From Miltoncostaea sp050250915 (GTDB lineage Bacteria; Actinomycetota; Thermoleophilia; Miltoncostaeales; Miltoncostaeaceae): a stretch of DNA of 64,000 nt. The position numbers and the translations under genes were made by a program. The stretch covers positions 1-64,000 of the forward strand of contig JBFWNT010000016.1 in assembly GCA_050250915.1 (NCBI GenBank), given 5' to 3'. This document shows, piece by piece, positions 8,355 to 21,075 of this stretch. Under the pieces are notes generated by a model. That model did not search any database, was not told the origin of the DNA, and was given only the letters and a program-made list of their open reading frames with translations. Within the stretch, counting starts at the first letter, position 1; each line of letters opens with the position of its first letter.

Positions 8355-9624
8355 CCCCGCAGGGGCTCCGGGTAGCGGGCGTCCTCGGGGTAACGGTCGA
8401 AGCGGTCGCCCAGGCGGCGCCAGTCGGCCAGCCATCCGGCCGCCACCCGCCGCCCCTCCTCGCGAAGGGCCTCCAGGTGGCCGCGGCTGCGGTCGAGCTT
8501 GGTGGTGTGGTGGAGCCCCCACGCGGTCTCGCGCGTCATCTTGATCGTGCGGACGTCCACCACCTTGCGGCCGGCCAGCGGCGGATGCTCGGTGCCGTGG
8601 CGCTCGATCCACCCGTTCATGGTCAGGATGTGGTCGAGCTCCTGGTTCAGGGAGAGGTTCCCCGCCAGGTCGTTCACCCGGTCGTGGATGTCGTCGAGGC
8701 CGATCTGATCCGAGGCCGGCTGGAACTCCTGCGGGTTGATGCGGATCACCCAGACCTCGTCCGGCTTGGCGTCGGGGTCGTCGCGGTCGAGCAGCTCGCG
8801 GACCGGGGGGTTCTGGGAGTAGAGGCCGTCCCAGTAGTGGCCGGTGCGGGTCACGGTGGCGCCCGGCGCGCAGGTGGGGAACTCCATCCCGTCGATCGCC
8901 TGGGCGGGCAGCACCTCGGGCAGCGTGCCCGACGCGGCGACGCCGGCGAGCGACAGCGGGCGCCGGATGCGCCACCGGTTGGTGTGCCGGCCGCCCGCGG
9001 CGGGCGGCTCGCGCAGCCCCATCTCCCAGAGCGTGGCGTCGGTGTCGAAGGCCTCGACGTTGCCGCTCAGCACCTCGATGGCGCCGACCACCAGACGCGG
9101 GCCGCCGTCGGCCACGGCGCGCCAGTCCACCTCGGAGAAGTGGGGCGCCACGTCCTCGAGGAGCGCGCCGAAGCCCATGTACTCGGGCCGCGCGCCCGCC
9201 GCGGCGAGCGCCCGCATCGCCAGCCGCTGCGGCAGGCCGTAGGGGCTGCCCGCCGGGATCGGCGCCCCCTTGGAGCGCATCTCCAGCGCGGCCGCGGCCA
9301 CCTGGTTGTGCAGCGTCTCGGCCGGGGTCGTCGCGGCGAAGACCGTCCACAGCCGGTCGAGCCGGTCGATGGCGGCGGCGTGCGACCCGCACGACGGGTC
9401 GGCCCCGTTCGGCACCAGCCCGTACCAGGCCGCGAGGGCGCAGAGGGCGCCGGCCGACGTCCCGCTGAGCGCCGTGATCTCGATGCCGTCGCCCCCGTCC
9501 GGGTCGGCGTCCCACGCCGCCGCCGTCTCCAGGATCTCGTCGAGCACGCCCCACGTGAAGGCGGCGTGGGTGCCGCCGCCCTGGCAGGCGACGGCCACCC
9601 TGCGGCGGCGGGGCGGCCGCCCCG

Positions 9625-9628
<4 letters not shown>
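8351..9628 (-). CDS. Patatin-like phospholipase
   Basis: A 425-residue serine lipase-fold protein read from TTG 9628, which overlaps the clpB stop as TTGA. GTG 9598 is the alternative and would remove ten mainly basic residues. The oxyanion loop CQGGGTH (15-21), the nucleophile elbow GTSAG (S58) and the DGL of HYWDGLYSQNP form the Ser-Asp dyad of the patatin family. The C-terminal part carries polar helices with many charged residues. Probably a cytosolic or membrane-peripheral lipid acyl hydrolase. Its coupling to clpB places it at the end of the heat-shock operon, suggesting stress-linked membrane lipid turnover (inference). Confidence 0.88.
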
Positions 9629-12222
<2,594 letters not shown>

Positions 12223-12248
12223 CAGTGCATCACCTCGGAGGTGTCGTA

Positions 12249-12362
12249 TGCGTTTGCCGAGCGAATCGCCCGCGAGGCAAGGACGCAGGTCCTCGGCGAT
12301 AGCGGTGTCCTATCGCCGAGGCCGAGGACGCCGCATCGCGATGCGATGCAGCCGGGAAACGC
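12249..12362 (-). repeat. 114-base structured dispersed element, copy 1 (upstream of clpB)
   Basis: A second copy lies at 59929-60042. The outer 42 and 41 bases are nearly identical (about 40/42 and 38/41); only the middle differs. Ends are imperfect inverted repeats (GCGTTT...AAACGC). The centre is a perfect 12-bp hairpin, arms 12291-12302 and 12310-12321, with loop bases CGGTGT shared with copy 2. In the sense of transcription the element ends 26 bases before the clpB ATG. Role unknown: a mobile palindromic element, a 5' leader RNA structure, or a protein-binding site. Confidence 0.85.
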
Positions 12363-12385
12363 CACGAGATCTTCGGGGTGGTGCA

Positions 12386-12823
12386 CTAAATCGTTCTCCT
12401 CATCCACGTCCTCAGGGCCACCGGTGTGTGGCGATGCGTCAGGGCGGTGCTGCCGCGCCACGCCGGGACCAGCGCGCCGCGCGCGGCGCGCGCCGCCGCC
12501 AGTTCGTCGCGGTGGCGCTCGCGCGTCTCCCGCAGCTCGGTCTCCAGGTCGCGGACGCGCCGCTCGGCGCGCTCCAGGCGGGCCTCGAGCCGGAGCAGCC
12601 GCTCGATGCCCGCCAGGTTGAGCCCCTCCTCCGAGAGCTCCTGGATCCGCTTCAGCAGCTCCACGTCCTTCTCGGAGTAGACCCGGGTGTTCTTGGCGGT
12701 GCGCTGCGGCGTGATGAGCCCGCGCCGCTCGTACACGCGCAGCGTCTGGGGGTGCATCCCCGCCATCTCGGCGGCGATGCCGATCAGGAACACCCGCGTC
12801 CCCGTGACACGTCGGGTGCTCAT
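12386..12823 (-). CDS. hspR: Heat-shock repressor HspR (MerR family)
   Basis: A 145-residue MerR-type regulator. The N-terminal winged HTH reads FLIGIAAEMAGMHPQTLRVY followed by ERRGLITPQRT, the HspR signature; a coiled coil (about 60-105) and a basic C-terminal tail follow. The ATG overlaps the dnaJ stop (ATGA), so it is coupled to the chaperone genes. By family knowledge it represses dnaK and clpB transcription with DnaK as co-repressor. A candidate operator lies over the dnaK promoter at 16963-16977. Confidence 0.92.
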   Translation of the reverse strand: MSTRRVTGTRVFLIGIAAEMAGMHPQTLRVYERRGLITPQRTAKNTRVYSEKDVELLKRIQELSEEGLNLAGIERLLRLEARLERAERRVRDLETELRETRERHRDELAAARAARGALVPAWRGSTALTHRHTPVALRTWMRRTI

Positions 12824-13908
12824 GAGAACAGCGTCTCCCTCGGGTCGCGGGTGTCGAGCTTGGCGAACTTCTCCAGCGCCGTGCGCTGGGCGTCCGACAG
12901 CTCGCGCGGGACCTCCACGCGGAGCTTGGCGATCAGGTCGCCGCGCCCCTCGCCCTTCAGGCGCGGGGCGCCCTGCTTGCCGATGCGCAGGCTCCGCCCG
13001 TCGGCGCTGCCCGCCGGGACCCTCAGCTTGACCCGCCCGTCGAGCGTCGGCACCTCCACCTGGGCCCCCAGTGCGGCCTCGGCGAAGGTGACGGGCACGT
13101 TGATGACCAGGTCGTCGCCCTGGCGGGTGTAGAGCCGGCTCGGCGACACCCGGGTGACCACCTGGAGGTCGCCGGCCGGGCCGCCGCGCAGGCCGGCCTG
13201 GCCCTTCCCCTTGAGCCGGATCCTGGTGCCGTCCTTGACCCCGGCCGGGATCTTGACCTTGATCTGCTGCCGCGTGGACGTGTGGCCCGAGCCCCCGCAG
13301 GTGGGGCACGGGTCGTCGATGACGGTCCCGTTGCCGCCGCAGCGCGGGCACGGCTCGCTGAACGCGAACTGGCCGACGTCGCGGCCGCGCACGCCACGGC
13401 CCTTGCAGTCCGGGCACAGGCGCGGGTTGGTCCCCGGCTTGGCCCCGCTGCCGCCGCAGTCCGCGCAGGCGACCGGCGTCTCGACGGACACCGGCACCTG
13501 CGCGCCGCGCATCGCCTGCTCGAAGCTCAGGTTGACCTCCACCTCCACGTCCGCGCCGCGGCGGGCCGCCGGCTCGCCGGCCGTCTGCGCGCCGCCGCGG
13601 TTGCGGAAGATGGACGAGAAGATGTCCGCGAAGTCCCCGAACCCGCCACCCGCGTCGCCGGTGTAGGCGCCGCCGCCGTTGCCGGGCGCCCGGCCGCCGA
13701 ACCGCAGGCGCGCGTCGTACTCCGCCCGCTTGTCGGCGTCGGACAGCACGTCGTGGGCGTGGGAGATCTCCTTGAAGCGCTCCTCCGCCTTGGCGTCGCC
13801 GGGGTTGCGGTCCGGGTGGTTCTCCCGGGCCAGCTTCCGGTAGGCCTTCTTGATCTCGTCGGCGTCCGCGGTCCGCGACACGCCGAGGGTGGCGTACAGG
13901 TCGTCCAC
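12820..13908 (-). CDS. dnaJ: Co-chaperone DnaJ
   Basis: A 362-residue type I Hsp40: J domain with the HPD motif (ENHPDRNPGD, about 31-40), a Gly-rich region with DIFSSIFRNRG, a zinc domain of four CxxCxG repeats (CADCGGSG, CPDCKGRG, CPRCGGNG, CPTCGGSG) and the C-terminal substrate-binding domain. It delivers substrates to DnaK and stimulates its ATPase. It starts 16 bases after grpE and overlaps hspR. Confidence 0.97.
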   Translation of the reverse strand: MDDLYATLGVSRTADADEIKKAYRKLARENHPDRNPGDAKAEERFKEISHAHDVLSDADKRAEYDARLRFGGRAPGNGGGAYTGDAGGGFGDFADIFSSIFRNRGGAQTAGEPAARRGADVEVEVNLSFEQAMRGAQVPVSVETPVACADCGGSGAKPGTNPRLCPDCKGRGVRGRDVGQFAFSEPCPRCGGNGTVIDDPCPTCGGSGHTSTRQQIKVKIPAGVKDGTRIRLKGKGQAGLRGGPAGDLQVVTRVSPSRLYTRQGDDLVINVPVTFAEAALGAQVEVPTLDGRVKLRVPAGSADGRSLRIGKQGAPRLKGEGRGDLIAKLRVEVPRELSDAQRTALEKFAKLDTRDPRETLFS

Positions 13909-13924
13909 GTTCGTTCAGGCGCTC

Positions 13925-14497
13925 CTAGTGCTGTGGGCGCGTCGCGATGACGACGCGCGTGGGTCGCAGGACGTGCTCGGCGTGGCGGTAGCCCTTCTCC
14001 ACCACCTCGATGACGGCTCCGTCGTCGTGGTCGGCGGACGGGACCGAGGCGATGGCCTCGTGCACCGTCGGGTCGAACGCCTCGCCGTGGGCGGGGATCT
14101 CCTCCACGCCGTGCCCCTGCAGGAGCGCGGCGAGCTGCCCCCGGACCATCTCCAGCCCGGCGACGATCCCCTCCCCCTGGTCGCCCAGGGCCGCCACGGC
14201 CCGCTCCAGGTTGTCCATCACCGGGAGCAGGTCGCGGACCACGTCGCGGGTGGCCCCGAGGGCGATCGCCTCGCGGTCCCGCGCCGTGCGCTTGCGGAAG
14301 TTGTCGAACTCGGCCTTCAGCCGCTGGAGGGCGTCGAGGTACTCGTCGCGCTCCTGCTCGAGGCGCGCGACCTCGTCCGGCGCGCCCTCCCCGGGCACGT
14401 CGGTCGCGGAGCCCTCCGCGCCGTTGCCGGCGTGGGGGTCCGGGGACCCGGCCGCGGGGGCCGGGTCCTCGAACGGGTGGCGTGGCTCGTTGGTCAC
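13925..14497 (-). CDS. grpE: Nucleotide exchange factor GrpE
   Basis: A 190-residue protein: an acidic, disordered N terminus, a long helix beginning around VARLEQERDEYLDALQRL with FDNFRKRT, and a C-terminal beta domain (ILRPTRVV-like ending HVLRPTRVVIATRP). It releases ADP from DnaK. The GTG start overlaps the hsp20 stop (GTGA). Placing hsp20 between dnaK and grpE separates the usual dnaK-grpE pair. Confidence 0.95.
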   Translation of the reverse strand: MTNEPRHPFEDPAPAAGSPDPHAGNGAEGSATDVPGEGAPDEVARLEQERDEYLDALQRLKAEFDNFRKRTARDREAIALGATRDVVRDLLPVMDNLERAVAALGDQGEGIVAGLEMVRGQLAALLQGHGVEEIPAHGEAFDPTVHEAIASVPSADHDDGAVIEVVEKGYRHAEHVLRPTRVVIATRPQH

Positions 14498-14946
14498 GCC
14501 GTGGCGCCGTCGCCGGCCGCGATGGCGATCTTGCGCGGCTTGACCTCGTCGGCCTTCGGGATGCGCACGGAGAGCACGCCCCGGTCGAAGGTGGCCGAGA
14601 TCTCGTCCGCCTTGACGCCCTGCGGCAGGGTTAGGCTGCGGTTGAAGTGGCCGTAGGCGCGCTCCACGCGGTAGTAGCGGCCGTCCTCGACCGGCTCCTG
14701 GAAGCGCCGCTCGCCCCTGAGGGTGAGCACGTTGTCGTCGATCTCGATGTCGATGTCCCCGGCGTCGAGCCCGGGCAGCTCCGCCCGCAGCTCGATGGAC
14801 GCCGCGGTCTCGAAGATGTCGACCGCGGGCGTCCAGGCCGACCCCGACGACGTCCCGTCGTCGACGGCACGGCTGAAGAGACGGTTCATCTCGTCGCGGA
14901 GCGTGGTGATGTCGCGGAACGGGTCGAAGCGAACGACGGCAGGCAT
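14494..14946 (-). CDS. Hsp20/alpha-crystallin small heat shock protein
   Basis: A 150-residue sHSP starting MPAVVRFDPFRDITTLRDEM. The alpha-crystallin domain runs from about residue 40 to 130 (ELRAELPGLDAGDIDIEIDD, GVLSVRIPKA), with the conserved F-RS-TLP motif (GHFNRSLTLPQGV). It is an ATP-independent holdase preventing aggregation. It lies 32 bases after dnaK and overlaps grpE, giving the unusual order dnaK-hsp20-grpE. Confidence 0.95.
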   Translation of the reverse strand: MPAVVRFDPFRDITTLRDEMNRLFSRAVDDGTSSGSAWTPAVDIFETAASIELRAELPGLDAGDIDIEIDDNVLTLRGERRFQEPVEDGRYYRVERAYGHFNRSLTLPQGVKADEISATFDRGVLSVRIPKADEVKPRKIAIAAGDGATA

Positions 14947-14978
14947 GGGATGTCCTCCTCTCGTGTCGGCGGTCGGGG

Positions 14979-16880
<1,902 letters not shown>

Positions 16881-16938
16881 GTGCTGGATGCCTCCTCGCC
16901 GGGACATGCCCGGGACAGGTGTCTGAGAACTGATGGGA

Positions 16939-16979
16939 GTCTAGATCTAAGTCGGTGTATGTCAAGTATGACTTGAGTC
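16939..16979 (-). promoter_or_regulatory. dnaK promoter with candidate HspR operator
   Basis: On the minus strand a perfect -35 TTGACA (16961-16966) is followed after 16 bases by TAGACT (16939-16944). An inverted repeat TCAAG-N5-CTTGA (16963-16977) overlaps the -35 box, and CTTGAGT (16973-16979) equals one half of the known HspR HAIR consensus CTTGAGT-N7-ACTCAAG; the second half is not conserved. The stretch is the most AT-rich in the region. Promoter call is from consensus; operator is inferred. Confidence 0.6.
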
Positions 16980-17072
16980 GAATAGACATAGATTTTCTGC
17001 GAGTGGTGGGCGGGGCGCCCGGCGGCGCCGTCCGGGGCGGGTCGCGGCGTTGACGCCGCATGTGTCGCGGCC

Positions 17073-17102
17073 GTGACAGAACCGTGAGTGGCGGCGGATA
17101 AA
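17073..17102 (+). promoter_or_regulatory. Possible rightward promoter before hairpin array
   Basis: GTGACA (17073-17078, five of six to the -35 consensus) and GATAAA (17097-17102, four of six to -10) are 18 bases apart on the plus strand, pointing into the gene-free hairpin region and opposite to the flanking minus-strand genes. Only sequence resemblance supports it. Confidence 0.3.
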
Positions 17103-17120
17103 CATCAGGACATCCCTCGT

Positions 17121-17319
17121 CGGGGCCTCATATCCGCCCCGGGGACGCCCCGCCTGACGGCCGGGCACAGCGGGGAGTCGGCACACTCCCTGCGCCGCGG
17201 CCGCCGGGCCGGCACACCCCGGCGGCCGCGATGACTTCTCCGCCCCGCCGCGGCTCCGGAACCCGGAGCCGCAGCCGGTTGTTCATCGGGACCGGGACCC
17301 CGTGGTTCAATTGAACCCC
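17121..17319 (+). other. Gene-free segment with five consecutive hairpins (candidate structured RNA or terminator array)
   Basis: The 519 bases between dnaK (16880) and nth (17400) contain no credible ORF. Within 17121-17319 are five stems: 17121-17126/17136-17141 (6 bp), 17170-17178/17185-17193 (9 bp with one G-T), 17196-17208/17218-17230 (13 bp), 17250-17259/17263-17272 (10 bp, 3-base loop) and the 14-base palindrome 17306-17319 (GGTTCAATTGAACC). No U-tract follows any of them. The one wobble is G-U if read on the plus strand and C-A on the minus strand, weakly favouring a plus-strand RNA. Confidence 0.45.
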
Positions 17320-17399
17320 CCGGGTCTCGATTGAGCGCAGGGCCACCGCCGCGCCCCCCCGTTCCACCCGCTACGAGGGGCTTGGCGAATCGCCCGGCG

Positions 17400-18080
17400 T
17401 CAGCCGGCCAGCCTCCGGCCCGTGGGACAGAGGTCCAGGAGGGCGCAGCCGGGGCAGCGGGGCGCCCGGGCGGTGCAGACGGTGCGGCCGTGGCGGATGA
17501 GGCGCATGTGGGTGGCGAAGCACGCGTCGGGGGGCGTCCGGTCCGACAGGCGGGCCTGGGCCTGGACGGCGGTCGCTTTCGGGGGCACCACGTGGGTGCG
17601 GAGGGCGATGCGGTGGACGTGGGTGTCCGCCGGGACGATGGGGGCGTCGAAGCAGAAGCACATGACGCAGGCGGCGGTCTTCGGACCCACGCCGTCCATC
17701 GCGGTGAGGAAGGCCATCGCCTCGTCCAGGGGGACGCCGCCGAGCCACTCCAGGTCGGAGCCGCGGGGGTCGTCGGCGATCTGGTCCAGCACGCGCTGGA
17801 TGCGGGGCGCCTTCTGGTTCGCGAGGCCCGCGACGCGCACCGCGTCCTCCACCTCCTCCACCGGCGCGGCGCGCACGGCGTCCCACGTCGGGAACCGCTC
17901 CCGCAGGCTCCGGAACGCGCGCTCCTGGTTCACGTCCGTCGTCGAGTGGCTCAGGAGCGTGGTGACCAGCTCGCTGACCGGGTCGTGCCGGCGGACATAG
18001 GGGAGTGGCCCCTGGTCGTCCGCCAGGCGCCGCACGATCCCCAGGGTGTGCGCGCGGGTGCCCGGGCGTGGGGTGCTCAC
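17400..18080 (-). CDS. nth: Endonuclease III family DNA glycosylase
   Basis: A 226-residue base-excision repair glycosylase/AP lyase. The helix-hairpin-helix AMDGVGPKTAACV holds the catalytic lysine, VPADTHVHRI the catalytic aspartate, and the C-terminal [4Fe-4S] motif is C-x6-C-x2-C-x5-C (CTARAPRCPGCALLDLC). Length and domain order match the family, with a short basic N-terminal extension. It starts 31 bases after the alpha/beta hydrolase stop on the same strand. Confidence 0.88.
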   Translation of the reverse strand: MSTPRPGTRAHTLGIVRRLADDQGPLPYVRRHDPVSELVTTLLSHSTTDVNQERAFRSLRERFPTWDAVRAAPVEEVEDAVRVAGLANQKAPRIQRVLDQIADDPRGSDLEWLGGVPLDEAMAFLTAMDGVGPKTAACVMCFCFDAPIVPADTHVHRIALRTHVVPPKATAVQAQARLSDRTPPDACFATHMRLIRHGRTVCTARAPRCPGCALLDLCPTGRRLAG

Positions 18081-18110
18081 GCACCCCAGCCTAGGCGTTG
18101 CGCGATCCCG

Positions 18111-19733
18111 CTATCCCTCCAGCGCCGTGGCGCGGTCGATCAGGCGCAGCTCGCGCTTGCTGAGCCCCCGGGCCGCGTGGGCCCGCGCCGCGCGCACCGT
18201 GCCCTGCGCGGCGGCGGCGGCCTGCGGCTGCGGGTCGACGACCTCCTGCCTGCAGACGGTCCCGGCGGGCGGGAGCGTCAGCGACGTCAGGTACGCGTTG
18301 ACGGCGTCGTCGATGCACGCGCTGTTGCCGCCGTACGCCGTGTGGCCGTCGCCGTCCATCGTCAGGAGCTCCGCCTTCCCGAGCTGGGCGGTGAGCGCCT
18401 GGGCGCCGGCGTACGGCGTGGCCGGGTCGAACGTCGTGCCCACCACCAGCGCGGGCGCGCCGGGGGTCGGGAACGTGAACGGGCCGGCGAACCGGGCCGT
18501 CGGCTCCAGCGGCCACTCGCCGCACACCCAGCCGGGCCCCGCCTCGGTCCAGTTGTTGGCCAGGCCGAACAGCGGCGCCTCCTGGGCGGCGCGCTGCCCG
18601 ACGGCGTCGAACGCCTCGGGCGTCGTCGGGTAGTCGAGGTCGACGCAGCTCGTCTGCACGAACGCGTCGGCCCCATGCCCGTAGCTGCCGTCGTCGCCCC
18701 GGCCGCGCGCGGCGTCGGAGATCACCTGCAGCAGGCTGCCGTCGCCGCCCTTCTGGGCCAGCGTCAGGGCGTCGGCCAGGAGCGGCCACAGCTGGCGGGC
18801 GTACATCGGCAGCACCGCGCCGTTCTGCACGTCCTGCTGCAGCACCGGCCGCGGGTCGCCCGACGCGATCGCCGGCAGCGGGCGCGCGCCCGCGTCGGCG
18901 ATGAGCGTGTCGAACGCGGCGCGGCCGCCCTCGAAGCCGCAGATCGGCGACGTGGCGCACCAGTCGAAGAAGCGGTTGAGCGCGACGTCGAAGCCCACGG
19001 ACTGCACCCGCAGGTTCTCGAGCGGCTGCGTCGTGTACTGCGTCGGGTCCAGGGCGCCGTCCAGCACCAGGGCGCGCGAGCGGTCCGGGAACAGCGCCGC
19101 GTACGTCGCGCCGAGGTAGGTGCCGTACGAGAAGCCGAGGTATGTGAGCTGCTTGTCGCCCACGGCCGCGCGGAGGCGGTCGAGGTCGCGCGCGGCGTTC
19201 TCGGTGGTGTACGTCGGCAACGCGTTCTTCGTGTCCGCGGCGAGGCACCCGGCGATGAGCCGGTCGGCCAGGAAGTCGACCACCCCGAACTGCTGGATCG
19301 TCGGGAAGGCCGGCGTGATCGACCAGCGGGCGTCGCGCCCCGCGTCGGTCAGGCAGTCGACCGGCTCGCTGCCGGCGGTGCCGCGCGGGTCCCAGCTCAC
19401 CACGTCGTAGCGTGCGTTGACCCCGGCGAAGATGTCCGCCGCGGAGCGCAGGAAGTCGACGCCCGAGCCGCCCGGGCCGCCGGGGTTGGTGAAGACGGTG
19501 CCGGCGGCCCTCCCCTTGCCGGTGTGGGGCTTCTTGATGACCGACAGGGCGATCGTGGCACCCTTCGGCGCCGCGTAGTCCCGCGGCACGCGCACCGTGG
19601 CGCATCGGAAGCCCTCCCCGCAGTCGCGCCACTTGAGGGGCGCGCCGGTCGCCGGTGCCGCGGCCGCGGAGGCCGCGCTCCAGGCGACCAGGGCGGCGAC
19701 CGCCGCGAGAAGGAACAGGGTCCGGGTCCTCAT
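18111..19733 (-). CDS. Secreted alpha/beta hydrolase (tripeptidyl aminopeptidase-like)
   Basis: A 540-residue exported hydrolase starting MRTRTLFLLAAVAAL, with GGAGG about 8 bases before the ATG and a signal peptide to about residue 26. Motifs: the oxyanion-loop NPGGPGGSG (83-91), nucleophile S202 in GFSYGTYLG, a late FDPATPY aspartate and the DGDGHTAYG histidine, followed by the TAP-like C-terminal domain. Paired cysteines suit an extracellular enzyme. Family members are secreted peptidases or proline iminopeptidase-like enzymes of actinobacteria. Confidence 0.88.
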   Translation of the reverse strand: MRTRTLFLLAAVAALVAWSAASAAAAPATGAPLKWRDCGEGFRCATVRVPRDYAAPKGATIALSVIKKPHTGKGRAAGTVFTNPGGPGGSGVDFLRSAADIFAGVNARYDVVSWDPRGTAGSEPVDCLTDAGRDARWSITPAFPTIQQFGVVDFLADRLIAGCLAADTKNALPTYTTENAARDLDRLRAAVGDKQLTYLGFSYGTYLGATYAALFPDRSRALVLDGALDPTQYTTQPLENLRVQSVGFDVALNRFFDWCATSPICGFEGGRAAFDTLIADAGARPLPAIASGDPRPVLQQDVQNGAVLPMYARQLWPLLADALTLAQKGGDGSLLQVISDAARGRGDDGSYGHGADAFVQTSCVDLDYPTTPEAFDAVGQRAAQEAPLFGLANNWTEAGPGWVCGEWPLEPTARFAGPFTFPTPGAPALVVGTTFDPATPYAGAQALTAQLGKAELLTMDGDGHTAYGGNSACIDDAVNAYLTSLTLPPAGTVCRQEVVDPQPQAAAAAQGTVRAARAHAARGLSKRELRLIDRATALEG

Positions 19734-19909
19734 CGACCGACCTCCGTCTCGGATTTCGAGATGGGCCACCCTCCCCGATCCGCATGCTCGTTGCATTCGT
19801 CACGTTCTCCGCGAACCGGGACGCGGGAGCGACGGTATCGATGACGATCGGTTGACGCACGCCTGGGACGCTCCGCATCGTCAACGCATCACCGACACGG
19901 GAGGCCCCG

Positions 19910-20263
19910 ATGAGCCTGAACATCGTCCAGCGCGACGACCTCGAGCAGACCGGCTCCTGGTCGCTGGTGCGCCGCTCGCTCGACATCTCGGCGTTCGGCT
20001 GCAACCTCGTGGAGATCGCCCCCGGGAGCGCGATCCCCGAGCACGACGAGCTGGCCCGGGACCAGGAGGAGATGTTCGTCGTCATGGAGGGCGACGCCGT
20101 GCTGGTGGTGGACGGCGAGGACCACCGCGCCCCCCAGGGGACGTTCGCCCGGCTCGACCCGGAGCACCTCCGCACCGTCCGCAACGACGGCGACCGCCCC
20201 GCGCTGGTGCTGATCGTCTCCGCGCCCCGCACGAGCGGCTACGAGCCGATGGAGTGGGCGTGA
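19910..20263 (+). CDS. Cupin domain-containing protein
   Basis: A 117-residue single-domain cupin. The first motif is seen around GSAIPEHDELARDQEEMFVV and the second around GTFARLDPEHLRTVRN. One metal-ligand histidine per motif is present, with E residues, so metal binding is plausible. GGGAGG lies before the ATG. It overlaps the GNAT gene as GTGA. Function unknown; likely a small-molecule binding or isomerase-type protein. Confidence 0.85.
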   Translation: MSLNIVQRDDLEQTGSWSLVRRSLDISAFGCNLVEIAPGSAIPEHDELARDQEEMFVVMEGDAVLVVDGEDHRAPQGTFARLDPEHLRTVRNDGDRPALVLIVSAPRTSGYEPMEWA

Positions 20264-21075
20264 CCACACGCCCCGCGGCCGCCGTGCGCGGGCGCGCCGA
20301 GCTGGCCGGCTACCGGTCGCTGTGGGCGGCCGTCCCCGGCGACCTGGCGGCGCGCCACGGCGTCGCCGCCCTCGACGTCGCGGGCGGCGCCTGCCTGGCC
20401 GTGGCGTCGCAGGCGGGCAACCCCATGCTGTGCCACGCCGTCGGCGTGGGCGTGGGCCACGACGTCGCCGACGCCGAGCTCGACCGCATCGCGGCCTTCT
20501 ACGCCGCGCGGGGCGGCCGCTACCAGGTGTCGGCGGCGCCGGGCGCGACCGGCGACCTGGGCGAGCGGCTGCTCGCGCGCGGCTTCCGCCCCTCCCGGCC
20601 CTGGATGACGTTCCACCGGCCGGCGGGCGAGATTTCCGGTCCGGACACGGCGCTGCGCGTGGTCCCGGTGGATGCCGGCTCGGCGCCCGCGTTCGGCGCG
20701 ATCGTGGCCGCGGCGTTCGCGCTGCCGGCCGACCTGGCCTGGTGGATCGCCGCCGTCGTCGGGGCGCCGGGCTGGACCTGCCTGCTGGCCCTCGACGGCG
20801 ACGTGCCGGTCGGCGCCGCGGGTGTGGTGGTCGACGGCGACGCGGCGTGGTTCGCCCTCGGCGCCACGCTGGCCGGGCACCGCGGCAGGGGCGCCCAGGG
20901 CGCGCTGTTCGCGGCGCGCTCGCGGGTGGCCCTGGAGGCCGGCGCCCGCCACTTCATGACCGAGACCGGCGCACCCGCCGAGGGGGACCGCCCGGGCCCC
21001 TCCTACCGCAACATGCTCCGCTGGGGCTTCCGCGAGGCGGAGCTGCGGCCCAACTACGCCTCGCCGGCGGGCTGA
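20260..21075 (+). CDS. GNAT family N-acetyltransferase
   Basis: A 271-residue protein whose GTG start overlaps the cupin stop. The C-terminal half is a GNAT domain with the acetyl-CoA loop GATLAGHRGRGAQGALFAAR and a final YRNMLRWGFREAEL. The N-terminal half (ACLAVASQAGNPMLCHAVGV) resembles a degenerate second GNAT-like domain, as in two-domain GNATs. The last 22 bases overlap the convergent gene. Acceptor unknown. Confidence 0.82.
   Translation: MTTRPAAAVRGRAELAGYRSLWAAVPGDLAARHGVAALDVAGGACLAVASQAGNPMLCHAVGVGVGHDVADAELDRIAAFYAARGGRYQVSAAPGATGDLGERLLARGFRPSRPWMTFHRPAGEISGPDTALRVVPVDAGSAPAFGAIVAAAFALPADLAWWIAAVVGAPGWTCLLALDGDVPVGAAGVVVDGDAAWFALGATLAGHRGRGAQGALFAARSRVALEAGARHFMTETGAPAEGDRPGPSYRNMLRWGFREAELRPNYASPAG

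Noticed and set aside
17306..17319. GGTTCAATTGAACC looked like a tRNA T-arm fragment
   Set aside because: It is a perfect palindrome without acceptor, D or anticodon stems around it.
17385..17400. GGCGAATCGCCCGG resembled part of the 114-base element
   Set aside because: Only about 12 matching bases with no flanking similarity; it is the end of nth.
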